Assembly (NCBI GenBank): GCA_000697335.1
Contig: JNEM01007656.1
Location: 1 to 21,130, forward strand
DNA: 21,130 nt
Reading direction: 5' to 3'
From: Conidiobolus incongruus B7586
Taxonomy: Eukaryota; Entomophthoromycota; Entomophthoromycetes; Entomophthorales; Conidiobolaceae
Shown here: one piece after another, positions 1-9,769 of the stretch
Numbering within the stretch: the stretch's first letter is position 1
Layout of the letters: each line of letters starts with the position of its first letter
Notes under the pieces: model-generated
Databases searched by the model: none
What the model was told of the DNA's origin: nothing
Seen by the model: only the letters and a program-made list of their open reading frames with translations
Made by a program: the position numbers and the translations under genes

Positions 1-256
1 ATATATAATTAAATAAAGGTCTATATTATATTAAATTGTGTGAAACAAATCAGCAAATAAAGTAATATCACCAACCCATGGATTTCTTTATTTTCTCAAT
101 ATTTTATAATAACACATCTTGGGAAACCTAAATCCAGAGTAGTTTAGATTAAAGAGAGAGATCTCAGGAATTCCAGGTAAGTATTAGTATAGAAATTAAG
201 AAATGGCAAATTTTTTAATTTCTAATCTTTCAAACATATTATACATTTTGAAAGAT

Positions 257-314
257 TATATATATATATATATAATATATAGGAAAATAAATATTTTCAA
301 ACTATATATATATA
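257..314. repeat. TA dinucleotide microsatellites
   Basis: Two TA runs lie close together, about nine units at 257-274 and about six at 303-314, separated by AT-rich sequence. This is a simple low-complexity repeat with no sign of function. Confidence 0.85.
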
Positions 315-2328
315 TTCAATTTTAATTCTTTTTTTTATTAAAATATTTTGATTTTAAAATTTATACTTAAATTTAATCATGTTTAAACTAGATTGTAATT
401 ATCAAAAGGTTTTTATTTTTGTATCTTTAAAACTTAACCATAAACCTTCTAAAATCATCTAAAACTTGCAAACAGCTTATAAAGATAGTACTTTATCTAA
501 AACTACTATATATCACTAGATTTGTGATTTTAAAGCTAGAAAAGACATTATTTAAAATTTACCAAAATCTAAAAAACTAATTTCTATTGTTACTTTTTAC
601 TTATTAATAAAGTAAAAAAATATATTAAGAAATACCTTTTTATTTTTGTTAGAGAATTATCAAAGTAATTTAATGTTAATTATATAAGCATGTTATATTT
701 ACTTAAGTTTAAACTTAAATTAATTAATAAAAATATAAAATACCTTATAATTTAACAAAAGCTTAAAAAAAACTAGAGTAATTATAGTTAAACTAAACTT
801 ATTAAGGTATAACTAAAAACAAAGGTTTTTACAGTTAATATTTATAATTAATGAATTTTAAATTCTTTTATATTATCTTTTACTTAAAAATAAAATAAAA
901 TATTAAGTTAAGCTAAATTAATCCTCTTTATAAATTTTAATAAATAAGTATTTTAAATATAAGTGAATGTTAATTGTTGTAATAAATTATAATGATATAT
1001 AGTTTTCTTATTTAATACCTCAAGGAAAATTAATTAATAGTAAGTTATATATTACTTTTTTAAATAATATAATTTCTAAATAGTATTTTTAATATAAATT
1101 AAAAATACTTATTATTTTACATAATAATTGTAAAATACATAAAGTTAAAGTTGTAAAAGATTTTTTATATAAAAAAATTAAAAGGAGTTATTACATCTAG
1201 TATATTCACTTGATTATAACTTATGTGATTATAGTTGTTTTAAATAATTAAAAAAATAGCTTATAAGAAAAAAAATTCCTGTAAACAAATTAAATTAGTT
1301 TATAAAATATTAAATTTCAGTTTTTAATAAAAAAACTGTTTTGTAAATATTAGAAGCTTATCAAAAGTATAGAAAAGAGTTATTAATAATAAAAGAGGCT
1401 ATTAATTCTATATTATTCATTAATTTTTATATATTATTTATTAATTTATTTATTTAATTTTAATTTTAAAATTGTGTTATTATTTAATTTCTGCACTAAT
1501 AATTACCTATATTTAATTTAAATAGTTTGAATTTATTATTGAATATATTTATTCAATGAATATTTAAACTTTTAATATTATTTGTTAAGTTATTATTATT
1601 TTAATATATATATTATATTAGATTAAATACACTATGTATTTTAATATATACACTTTTGATAAATTTAATTAATTTTAATTAATCTTTACCTTATTATCTA
1701 TAATTAAATATTAAATTTTTTTACTATTGCAATTGGTAAGTTTTATTTTTGAATTCTAACACCAATAGAAATCAAAAATGGTTATTAAAATTCCAGATAT
1801 AATATAATCAGAAAAAAATTTTAACCTTTGAATTTAATATATAAGCTTTTACAACAAATATTTTTTATTGATTTGTTTATAAAATAAAGAAAAATTAAGA
1901 ATTTATCATCTATATTATGCTTATAATAAACTAATAGAAAATAATCTCACAGAAAATCTGTTATAAAAAGTAATATTATAAAAAATAATATAAGCAACTA
2001 GAAAGATAAAAAAGGTTAAAACTCTTATAACTTGTAAAGAAACTTATTGAAGTATTTATTAAAAAATAAGACTGTTTTATTTCCAGAATTTGAGAATCAA
2101 AAATGGTGACAAAAGTCAATATATAAATCAAAAGTAATACCAAGTTAGATTTATTACAAATTCAAGCAAACTTTATTCAAAAAAAGAAAAGAATAATTTT
2201 GGTACAAGGTAATCATTTGTGACAAGTCTACTTGTAAATGAGATGAATTTAATACCTGACTTAAATAGAATTTAAATCACAAACAATTAATATTATCAAT
2301 CATGTGATACTTAAATGTTTATAAACGT

Positions 2329-2370
2329 TATAACTATAAATATAACTATAACTATAACTATAACTATAGG
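2329..2370. repeat. TATAAC hexamer tandem repeat
   Basis: Six consecutive 6-bp units of TATAAC, the second reading TATAAA, followed by a degenerate TATAGG unit. This is a short microsatellite. The unit lacks the G-rich strand of fungal telomere repeats, so it is not telomere-like. Confidence 0.85.
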
Positions 2371-2743
2371 TATTAAAGATTAGATAATAGATCAAAAATA
2401 CATATTGATTTATTTATAATTCTGATATTATCATAATAATAATATTTATCATGACTCAACATATTGGATAAATTATTATAAAAGTGACTGGTTTTAAATA
2501 TAATAAAGAAATGCAATTTGAACCCATAAAATTAATAAAATAATAGCATATAATAAGTAAAGGGTAATATTGAAATAAACTTGTTTAAGGTATATAGTAA
2601 TATAATTAAGGGATTAGTAACTCTTAAGCCATCATAATTATTGATTACATCATTATTTATAAAATATACTCTTCTTAACTGTTTGATAAAATTTACGTGT
2701 TATCTCTTTTAAAGCCACTTCTATTTTGTTAACTTTCGTCAAA

Positions 2744-4774
2744 ATGAGTAATTTAAACAAAGAAGATACTCAACAAAGTGAAGAACAAAAAAGCGATACT
2801 GACAGTCAAACGATTAACCCTCATATATATACTCCGATGACTTCTCAAATAGAAGACCCTTGGAATGATGATAATCTATCTAATGTAATGAGTATACAGG
2901 ATTATTTTAGTCAACAGTATAATACGTCAACGCCCAAGCCTTCATTTGAGCAGAAGTTGAATCCTTTAGAAGACACTAGTTTCATCTCTCCTACTCAAAC
3001 TAGAGAGCTTACTTTACAGGAGTGCCAAGTAAATGACTTCAGTGAACCTTACAATACCGCTAAAGACTCGGAATTTGCAGAAGGCTCATTTTATATGATC
3101 AAAGGGGTTAATATAATGGGATGGAGTGAAATAATTGTTAGAAGCTGTTTCGTGACACCAGTTAAAGTATATATATCACTATCAACCTATTTTTTTATTC
3201 CCAAGGCTTATATGATTATATTAAACGAACTAGAGCATAAAGGAGTAATGAGAAATCAAACTCTCAGAGATATAAGCTATCAGTTGACAAAAGCGATAGA
3301 GAATCATATCAACAAAGATAATCATTATGCTGAATATATGAGTGGATGCTTAGGAATGGTTCAACTCTTTCAGCTAAGTTGGGAAAAGATTTTGTTTGGA
3401 TTGCAGGGAAGTTCCGTGGTTAACTATGTTGCTCTCCCTTTGAGAGTAGTTCGATCTATTTTTCAACTTGGATCTGTGAATAAATATAGGGACCTCAATA
3501 TCTCTATTGCATTGATGTCAGGTGCATTGGGAGCACTAGGCACCTATGGATTGATAGGACTGCCTAATCAATTCCTCCAAATTTTGTTATTTTCCCAAAG
3601 CTTGGATGTGATTTCCGGATGGATTTATCGTCGATTGCTTATTCACAAATTCACTAGTTTGACTAGACTTTTGTACAACTACGGAAGCTTTGTATTCACA
3701 GCAGTTTGTGGCTATGAATTGTTGACAACATGGATTTGCTACCCTCAGTTCTTATTGCCCTCAGTGCGTCACCTGATTCAATTTATATTGAAAATAGATG
3801 AAACTGTTATTGAATTCCTTCGAAGTGTTTGGTCAGGTAAGATTTCCTATTTTAGAAACCAAACCTTTAGCGGTCTCCTGGGCTCCTATTACACTCGCGT
3901 AGGACTTCCTTATTCATTTGGTGATCCTGTCAATGGATTAATTCCTTGTCAGGCCATTCATCATGGGAAAGCGATTACTTGTGAGTACTTTTGCTGGAGA
4001 TCGCTAATAAGTCGATTTTTCAATTGTCTCCCTATCTTTTTTACCACATCATTTTTTCCACTTGTAATTAGCTCTCCAAAATCCTTGTTCAAGTTAAAAA
4101 GAGGCTTATCAGAGGATAATTTCAATCAGTTTGAGCATTCTGCTCTGCTATCCAATGCCAAATTCAATTATGACTCAAATGTTCGAATGCTGAGTGGGCA
4201 CTATGGTGTCTACTTCGATCCTAGTGAGGACGAAGAGCAGTTCAATCTTAATAACACTCCCCGCCCATTGGAAGTCGAAAATGAAGATGATGAAATCGAA
4301 GATCGATATCCTGTTAGCTCCATTACTAATGTCAAACAGCACCCCATCTATAAAACCCTCAAACTACCTTACTTTTTATTTATTATCGCCCAAGCAGTCA
4401 AAAAATCTGCCATGATTGCATTCTTGGTCTCTTTGTTCACATATGGCCTATGCTTTTGGCGAAGTCGAATAGGATCCATTCTCCAACTCCATCCTAATGT
4501 TCGTGATGGTCCTTTCGCTCCCCTCTTAGGATATTGCTTCAGTTTATTCGGATGGAGAACTGAAGTGAGATCTGAGAGAAGGGATTGGGGATTTAATCTA
4601 TTGCCCCACGTTCTTTATTCTATGAAGCAAAGGCTAAACATTGCACTGAGCCAAAATATGGAGTTGGCCATCTTTATTTGCTCAATAGCCACATTGAATA
4701 CTGGATTAAGGATGCGACCTAAATTATTTAGAAATTATCCATGGGTTCGACTAATGAAATGGTGGTTAAAATAA
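2744..4774 (+). CDS. Multi-pass membrane protein, tentatively TMEM135-like
   Basis: Single-exon gene for 676 residues. I start it at the first ATG, which sits in the context GTCAAAATG; the same seven bases precede the FIP1 start. Residues 1-110 are hydrophilic and Ser/Thr/acid-rich. Hydrophobic segments follow near residues 253-273, 315-331, 425-444, 541-572, 589-603 and 639-654, with an acidic loop at about 493-520. A Cys-containing stretch near residue 402 (C..IHHG...C...C), followed by a hydrophobic segment with prolines, then a Lys/Ser pair before another membrane span with a cysteine, and a late Glu-Arg-Arg segment, resemble the plan I recall for fungal TMEM135-type proteins. TMEM135 in animals is linked to peroxisomes and mitochondria. 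I am sure the gene is real but only moderately sure of the family; it could be another lineage-specific membrane protein. No substrate or reaction can be assigned. Confidence 0.6.
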   Translation: MSNLNKEDTQQSEEQKSDTDSQTINPHIYTPMTSQIEDPWNDDNLSNVMSIQDYFSQQYNTSTPKPSFEQKLNPLEDTSFISPTQTRELTLQECQVNDFSEPYNTAKDSEFAEGSFYMIKGVNIMGWSEIIVRSCFVTPVKVYISLSTYFFIPKAYMIILNELEHKGVMRNQTLRDISYQLTKAIENHINKDNHYAEYMSGCLGMVQLFQLSWEKILFGLQGSSVVNYVALPLRVVRSIFQLGSVNKYRDLNISIALMSGALGALGTYGLIGLPNQFLQILLFSQSLDVISGWIYRRLLIHKFTSLTRLLYNYGSFVFTAVCGYELLTTWICYPQFLLPSVRHLIQFILKIDETVIEFLRSVWSGKISYFRNQTFSGLLGSYYTRVGLPYSFGDPVNGLIPCQAIHHGKAITCEYFCWRSLISRFFNCLPIFFTTSFFPLVISSPKSLFKLKRGLSEDNFNQFEHSALLSNAKFNYDSNVRMLSGHYGVYFDPSEDEEQFNLNNTPRPLEVENEDDEIEDRYPVSSITNVKQHPIYKTLKLPYFLFIIAQAVKKSAMIAFLVSLFTYGLCFWRSRIGSILQLHPNVRDGPFAPLLGYCFSLFGWRTEVRSERRDWGFNLLPHVLYSMKQRLNIALSQNMELAIFICSIATLNTGLRMRPKLFRNYPWVRLMKWWLK

Positions 4775-4793
4775 CTGAAATTTTATATTTGTT

Positions 4794-4799
4794 AATAAA
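4794..4799 (+). terminator. Polyadenylation signal AATAAA
   Basis: A perfect AATAAA begins 20 bases after the stop codon of the membrane-protein gene, within the 256-base gap to the convergent secreted-protein gene. The position suits a short 3' UTR, but in such AT-rich DNA the hexamer also arises by chance. Confidence 0.45.
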
Positions 4800-5030
4800 C
4801 TATACACTATTTTTATATTACTATTCTATCATATATTGGTACTAATGCTGATTGAATTATATTTTCAATATAAATATTCATTATCAAATAATTGTTAATA
4901 CTCAACCTAACAATTTGAATTATCCAAATTGATTTAAATGATAAAAAAAATAATAATTTTAAGCTAATAATCTTAGTGTATAATTATTCAATTGTTAATT
5001 ATTAATTATCAAAGATTAATATTAATGATT

Positions 5031-5426
5031 TCAATATAGCAGGTAAGAAACAACACTCATAGTGATTATTGCAACAAATGAATTCAATATAAATGAATCT
5101 GACAAAGCATTGGATGTATTTGACTTAGAGGATAAAATATTCGATCCATTTGACTTACTAGAACTTGAGGTGGAATTTGAGCTCTGAGATACTTGTGAAT
5201 TATGTGTAGGTTGTGGTGAAGCTGAAGCAATGATAGAGCTAACAATTCCAGATGCTTGAGGTTGGTTATTTGCTACACTTTGAGCAATACTGGTAACTTG
5301 ATTCGCCAATCTAGGATTTACGCTGTTAAGCTGACCTAAGATTCCATTTGCTTTGTTGATCCATTCCTGCTCATTATTTTGAGAAAAAATAATGCAACAC
5401 AAAGAGCTAATCATTAAAACTTTCAT
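5031..5426 (-). CDS. Small secreted, probably GPI-anchored Ser/Asn-rich protein
   Basis: Encodes 131 residues from the first ATG at 5426; the open frame reaches 5441, but only through a TTG. Residues 1-16 form a signal peptide (MKVLMIS, then LCCIIFSQ). A short region of Asn, Gln and Ala with likely amphipathic helices follows (about 17-70), then a Ser/Asn/Lys low-complexity stretch (about 71-108). The end is a hydrophobic tail (about 111-131) with no charged residue after it. That pattern, with small residues (Ser, Asn, Ala) just before the tail, is the classic signature of a GPI-anchor signal. The product is probably a short cell-wall or cell-surface protein, with potential N-glycosylation sites such as NST and NTS. 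No domain family is recognised. It converges on the membrane-protein gene and diverges from FIP1. Confidence 0.82.
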   Translation of the reverse strand: MKVLMISSLCCIIFSQNNEQEWINKANGILGQLNSVNPRLANQVTSIAQSVANNQPQASGIVSSIIASASPQPTHNSQVSQSSNSTSSSSKSNGSNILSSKSNTSNALSDSFILNSFVAIITMSVVSYLLY

Positions 5427-5484
5427 AATGATTGAGTTCAAAGTATGAAAATGAAAGTGTGTATTAAAATGGGTATGAGATGAT

Positions 5485-5492
5485 ATTTTATA
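5485..5492 (-). promoter_or_regulatory. Possible TATA box for the secreted-protein gene
   Basis: Read on the minus strand, the sequence is TATAAAAT, 59-66 bases before the ATG at 5426. That would allow a transcription start about 30 bases downstream and a short leader. It stands in slightly GC-richer sequence, which makes it more credible than the many TATA-like strings nearby. Confidence 0.35.
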
Positions 5493-6282
5493 CTATAATT
5501 GAATTGAAGGGGTAGAGTATTAAAGTGTATTGGTGGAATTGGGGCTCATGAACTCCTTATACAAATATAGTAATCCTCAATAAAATTTCGAAATAATCCT
5601 CTCATAATGCATTTTTAAATTTGGCAACTGTTTTTAAGATTAATATCATTAACTCATTTAAGCTAATAATATTGGTTTTGTCTATAGTAAATATATCATT
5701 AAAGTTTAAAAATACATAAATTAGCTATATAATCATTCTTGGCTTGTTATTCTAATTTGATCCTGTTTAAATTGAGTATTAATTGAAATAGTAATATATT
5801 ATTTTTATAATAAACTTGATATTGAATATATTCAACATCAATTCTCACTGCTTTTGTATATTTTTAATCACTATTAAGAAATTATTTTACCCAATTTGGA
5901 AACTTTTTACTAATGGGCTATTTTTTAATATCATTTAATTTAATTAGTCTGAGTATAATTTTTATTTTTAATAAAACAAATGAAATCATTTAAATATATG
6001 ATTAAACTCAACATTTTGAATTGTTCAACATGAGAGAATATTTAATCATATTGAAATCATTTAATTATATTATTAACTCAATAGCTTATTTAAATATTAA
6101 AGAAAATTATTATTAAATATCTTTACTGCATAGTTAATATATTATGTTTTATAGTTCATACATAGTTTAATTTCTGATTTTAAAAATAATAATTATTTTA
6201 AATAAATCTTGTTTAGATAATTATCAAAAAGAAATTCAAATGAAATATCAGTAATGTAAAACAGATTTATAGGATAAATTAG

Positions 6283-6304
6283 TATATATATATATGTATG
6301 TATG
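6283..6304. repeat. TA/TATG microsatellite
   Basis: About six TA units run directly into three TATG units. A simple repeat in the divergent promoter region, about 290 bases before the FIP1 start. Confidence 0.75.
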
Positions 6305-6595
6305 AATATTATTTTAATATTAATTTAACTAAATGGTTATAAATAAAACAATCAGAGTCTAACTAAATTACACTAACCATATTAATGAATCCAATATAAA
6401 GTTGTTATATCATAATAAGCACATATTAAATAATAATCAAAATAGATCTGAGTAATAACCCATAATTTGAAGGAATTAAATTCTAACATAAATTTACGTT
6501 GATGGGACAATTTCCTGAATAAATTAAATTGAATTTAAATTGTATTAATTTGAGCATTATATTGTAATATAAAATAATACATATAGTCAGTCAAA

Positions 6596-8222
6596 ATGGA
6601 CATGGATGATGAAGATTTGTATTTGTATGGAGAAGAATCTGCTGTGACTCAAACTGAATCAAAGGATACCGAGTCTATTAGTGAAAATACTCAAAAGCCT
6701 ATTGAAGCAGCTGATTCTTCCGAAGATCATATACAAGATTCAAATAAAGTTCAAGAAGAAACTACAAAAGAATCTCGGATTGAGCGGGACACAGACAAGC
6801 AAATTGATGAAGAGAACAAAGAAGAAGCTGAAGATACTGAAGATGCTGAAGAGGAAGATGAGGAGGATGAAGAAAGCGATGATGATATTGAATTTGTTTT
6901 AGATGTCAATCAAGATGGAGATAAGCCTAAAGAAGAGTAATTTTTTATTTTATATTCAGCGATAATTACTTACGTCTTCGTTTTAGAGAGGCATTGGTTA
7001 ACTTGAAGCCTGAACAAACTAAAACTTCAGATGCTGGTATTTTATATTAGATATCAGTTATTTCATAGCTAAACGATAAATTATTAGAAACAAAAAAAGC
7101 GCCTGCCATTGATATCAATGTCACTGGTACATTAAATGGGGAAAGCATTTTGGATGTAGATCTCGATGGACTAGAAGAGCAGCCCTGGAGAAAACCAGGT
7201 GCCGATATCACCGATTATTTTAATTACGGATTTAATGAAGTCACTTGGAGAGCTTACTGCAACAAACAAAAATCTATGAGAGAAGATTTAAAGAAGAACA
7301 AAGGAGCCAACCATATAGATCAGCCGAATGGTAAACATTATTAATACAACTCATTAGAATTTTTAACAGAATCTCACACAGGCATTCCTCTCATCAACTC
7401 TATGGATATTCCATTTCATAAAGGCCCAATGGATCCATCGTAATGATTAACATAATTTACAATATTTTGTATAATAATAATGTTGTTTTTTATAGTATGC
7501 CATTTATTCCTCCCCCTGGTGCACCCCCATTCCCGCCCATGCCAATGCTCCCTCCAGTAAGTTTCATATATATGATATTTTGATTTAATGTTTAACACAA
7601 GCGCTAGGGGGTAAGACCACCGATATTCTTACCTCCCAATCGACCACCTTTCGATCCTAGCCATAATTCCCAACTAAATAAACATGGTGCTAATAATGGT
7701 AATATCGTTTTGTTTGTAGCTCAAATAAATTCCTCATGGATTTGTGTTTTAGGTCGAGATACAAAAGATAGCGATCGGTCTCCAATGCGCCCTCCAAGCC
7801 ATCCTCGACCCAGTAATCGCGATACCACCAAGCCAAGTTCTCCGGGTGGCTCCCGCGACACGCGACTATCTAATCGAGAAAGTAGGGATGGCAGAGATAG
7901 TCGTGATAGGAATTGGGATGGGAACCGAGATCGAGCGCGCGATAGAGATGGCCACAGAGACAGAGATCGGGACAGTCACAGCCATAGAGAAAGAGAACGT
8001 GAAAGAGATCGCAGTATCAATACTCGCACAGATAGAGGAAGAGGTGGAAGAGGCAGGGATTTCGAAGGCGACCGCTCCAATCGTCGAAGAGATAGTCCAG
8101 AAGGTTTAACAACAAGAGACAGGTAACTTATTTAACTAATTTTTAAATGATAATATGTAACTCAAAACAGTAGGAAAAGACAAGTTGAAGAACTAAGTGA
8201 TCGATCATATAAGCGTCGCTAA
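6596..8222 (+). CDS. FIP1: Pre-mRNA 3'-end processing factor FIP1 (eight exons)
   Basis: FIP1 is a subunit of the nuclear cleavage and polyadenylation factor and tethers poly(A) polymerase. My model has exons 6596-6936, 6987-7036, 7088-7330, 7370-7439, 7496-7556, 7608-7698, 7753-8122 and 8171-8222, giving 425 residues in frame throughout. Introns are 39-56 nt, all GT..AG. The N terminus carries the acidic [10 protein letters not shown] element, then a Glu/Asp-rich stretch to about residue 114. The Fip1 motif covers about residues 152-200, with [17 protein letters not shown] at 163-179 and a following TWRAYC, preceded by an [14 protein letters not shown] segment. A Pro-rich region (about 236-285) and an Arg-Asp/Arg-Glu-rich tail (about 290-409) follow, then a basic end (RKRQ, YKRR) that could serve as a nuclear localisation signal. 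Domain order matches human FIP1L1 better than budding-yeast Fip1, which lacks the RD/RE tail. Identity is firm; the exact 3' site of intron 3 is less so. Confidence 0.92.
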
Positions 8223-9278
8223 ATTATAATCGCCCTGTGTAAATCTATCGGTTTTAAAAACAGCCTCTTAATTCTTCAATTAATTTTATACATTTTTAAT
8301 TTCGATGGTCAATCCAACGTCAATGATAGCCCTTACATAACTAAGTACTTTGTAATCATTACTTTTTAGCTAATTTATACTATATTCTTACATCAATCTA
8401 CTATTATTCATTCCATTCATCACTTACAATATTTAAGATGAATTATCCATTTATAATTATCTCACTTTTCATTTCTTCTATTTAATATATTTGATTTTTC
8501 AAATATATAATAGAATTTAATACGTACTTTTTTAATCTCATTTCAATAAAAACCTATATTATTATCCATAATCTAATCTTTTATTACTTTACAATATATA
8601 TAATATTTTCTATATTTTTAATGTGAAGATTATTTTTAGCATAGAATGCAGTGTCTTAACTTGTATACATCCGCAAATATTAAATAATACAAAAATACTT
8701 GAATTTTATTTCTATAGCAAATTACATCTTGATATTCATCTATTTTAATCTAATAATGTATATTAAAAACTTAGCACCTGTTAAACCAAATAGTAATTAT
8801 ATTATAACAATAAAAGTATATTAGTGATAATTTTGAACATAAATTTAACTTTAAATATTATTAATTTTTTATATTTCATCGATTCCATGTTGAAACAAGT
8901 GATAAAATATTATTTAAAATATTTTTATAATCAAATACTAAATGAAGTATAATATATAAATGGTTATATTATTAAAATTTTTTGAGACAGTGAAACTATT
9001 TTGTTTCAATAATATATAAGCTTTTTGGTAAATTGAACATGCTTGGAAGTATTTTGATGTCAATAAAATTAAAAATTATACATAAGTGATCTTAGCACCT
9101 TATTAATAGTTCTAAATATTCAATTCATATATGAAAATAATATTTGAATCATAAATTTTTTTATACATACCGAATCCCATAAAGATAAGGAAGTTATTTA
9201 ATGATATAATTGTATTTAATATGGATTGAATTGTTAATTTTACTGATGACAATTTAAATAACATATAAAATAATTAAA
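8223..9278. other. Intergenic region between FIP1 and FMC1
   Basis: About 1.06 kb, AT-rich. The first 150 bases are somewhat richer in C and may be FIP1 3' UTR. No AATAAA lies close to the FIP1 stop; one occurs about 320 bases downstream. The right end must hold the FMC1 promoter. I find no open frame, RNA gene or repeat worth naming. Confidence 0.65.
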
Positions 9279-9769
9279 ATGGCTTCTAAAAAAATAACTC
9301 AAAATCTTTTCAAAAATATCATTGATCAAGCTACTCATCAGGTATTTATTATTATTAAAACATTTACTTGAATTTTAGTCCTTCATATACACGAATTTTG
9401 CATATTCTATTATTTTTTTTAAAATTTAAATATTTAATCGCTATAATTATTTTAGTTTACTGCTTATAATCCTCAATCTGTCGCCGTACCTTTTTTAACC
9501 CAGCATTTTCAAAAACTTGAAAATGATACTTCAGACAAAAAATTAGTTCAACGGGGTGAAGCTATCTTATCCTTTTTACATTCTACAAGGAAGCATCAAG
9601 TAACATATACTTTATATTTAAACACTTCGATAGTTAACAATATTTGTAGGAGCTTTTAGAAGCCTATGCCTCGGCTATTCCTGAAGAAGAAAAAATCGAA
9701 GCTACAGCTAAAAGAGTTGGTTTACAATTACCTAAAATGTTTACTGGTGAAGAAACTGAAAATAAGTAA
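9279..9769 (+). CDS. FMC1: FMC1-like mitochondrial ATP synthase assembly factor (three exons)
   Basis: A small gene with no long open frame, found by joining exons 9279-9341, 9456-9599 and 9650-9769 (introns 114 and 50 nt, both phase 0, GT..AG). The product is 108 residues, close to human FMC1 at 113. Near the C terminus, AKRVGLQLP followed by a short tail matches the ending VGLxxP shared by yeast Fmc1 (...ANVVGLDVP) and human FMC1 (...AGLVGLKLP). Upstream, a helix with LHSTRKHQELLEAY resembles the LRSIRKH and LDNQREYEELVDRY segments of those proteins. FMC1 helps the chaperone Atp12 assemble the F1 part of ATP synthase in the mitochondrial matrix and is related to LYR proteins; the N-terminal NLFKNII is a weak LYR-like equivalent. 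The start is the only suitable ATG (context TTAAAATG). Family assignment rests on remembered sequences, so it is likely rather than proven. Confidence 0.78.

Larger units (their letters stand above)
1..2743. other. AT-rich gene desert, left flank
   Basis: About 2.7 kb with very few G or C bases and no open frame of useful length on either strand. It holds TA microsatellites, a TATAAC hexamer repeat, and scattered short frames closed by TAA and TAG. One short stretch near 1014-1070 resembles a worn reverse-transcriptase motif (see findings). The last 100 bases or so are probably the promoter and leader of the membrane-protein gene that starts at 2744. I see no RNA gene in it. Confidence 0.75.
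5427..6595. other. Divergent intergenic region
   Basis: About 1.2 kb between the start codons of the secreted-protein gene (-) and FIP1 (+), so it must carry both promoters. It is AT-rich with no long open frame. The only distinctive items are the possible TATA box at 5485-5492 and a TA/TATG microsatellite near 6283-6304. Confidence 0.7.

Noticed and set aside
1318-1338. Perfect 8-bp hairpin CAGTTTTT/AAAAACTG
   Set aside because: A short stem made mostly of A and T in a desert; expected by chance and with no associated gene.
1340-1440. Short open stretch reading EAYQKYRKELLIIKEAIN
   Set aside because: Only about 30 codons, no start, no recognisable family, surrounded by stops.
2329-2370. 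Telomere-like repeat
   Set aside because: The TATAAC unit has no G-rich strand and the tract is only about seven units long, inside a chromosome arm with genes on one side.
6568-6575. TATAAAAT before FIP1
   Set aside because: It ends about 20 bases before the ATG, leaving no room for a transcription start and leader; likely chance in AT-rich DNA.
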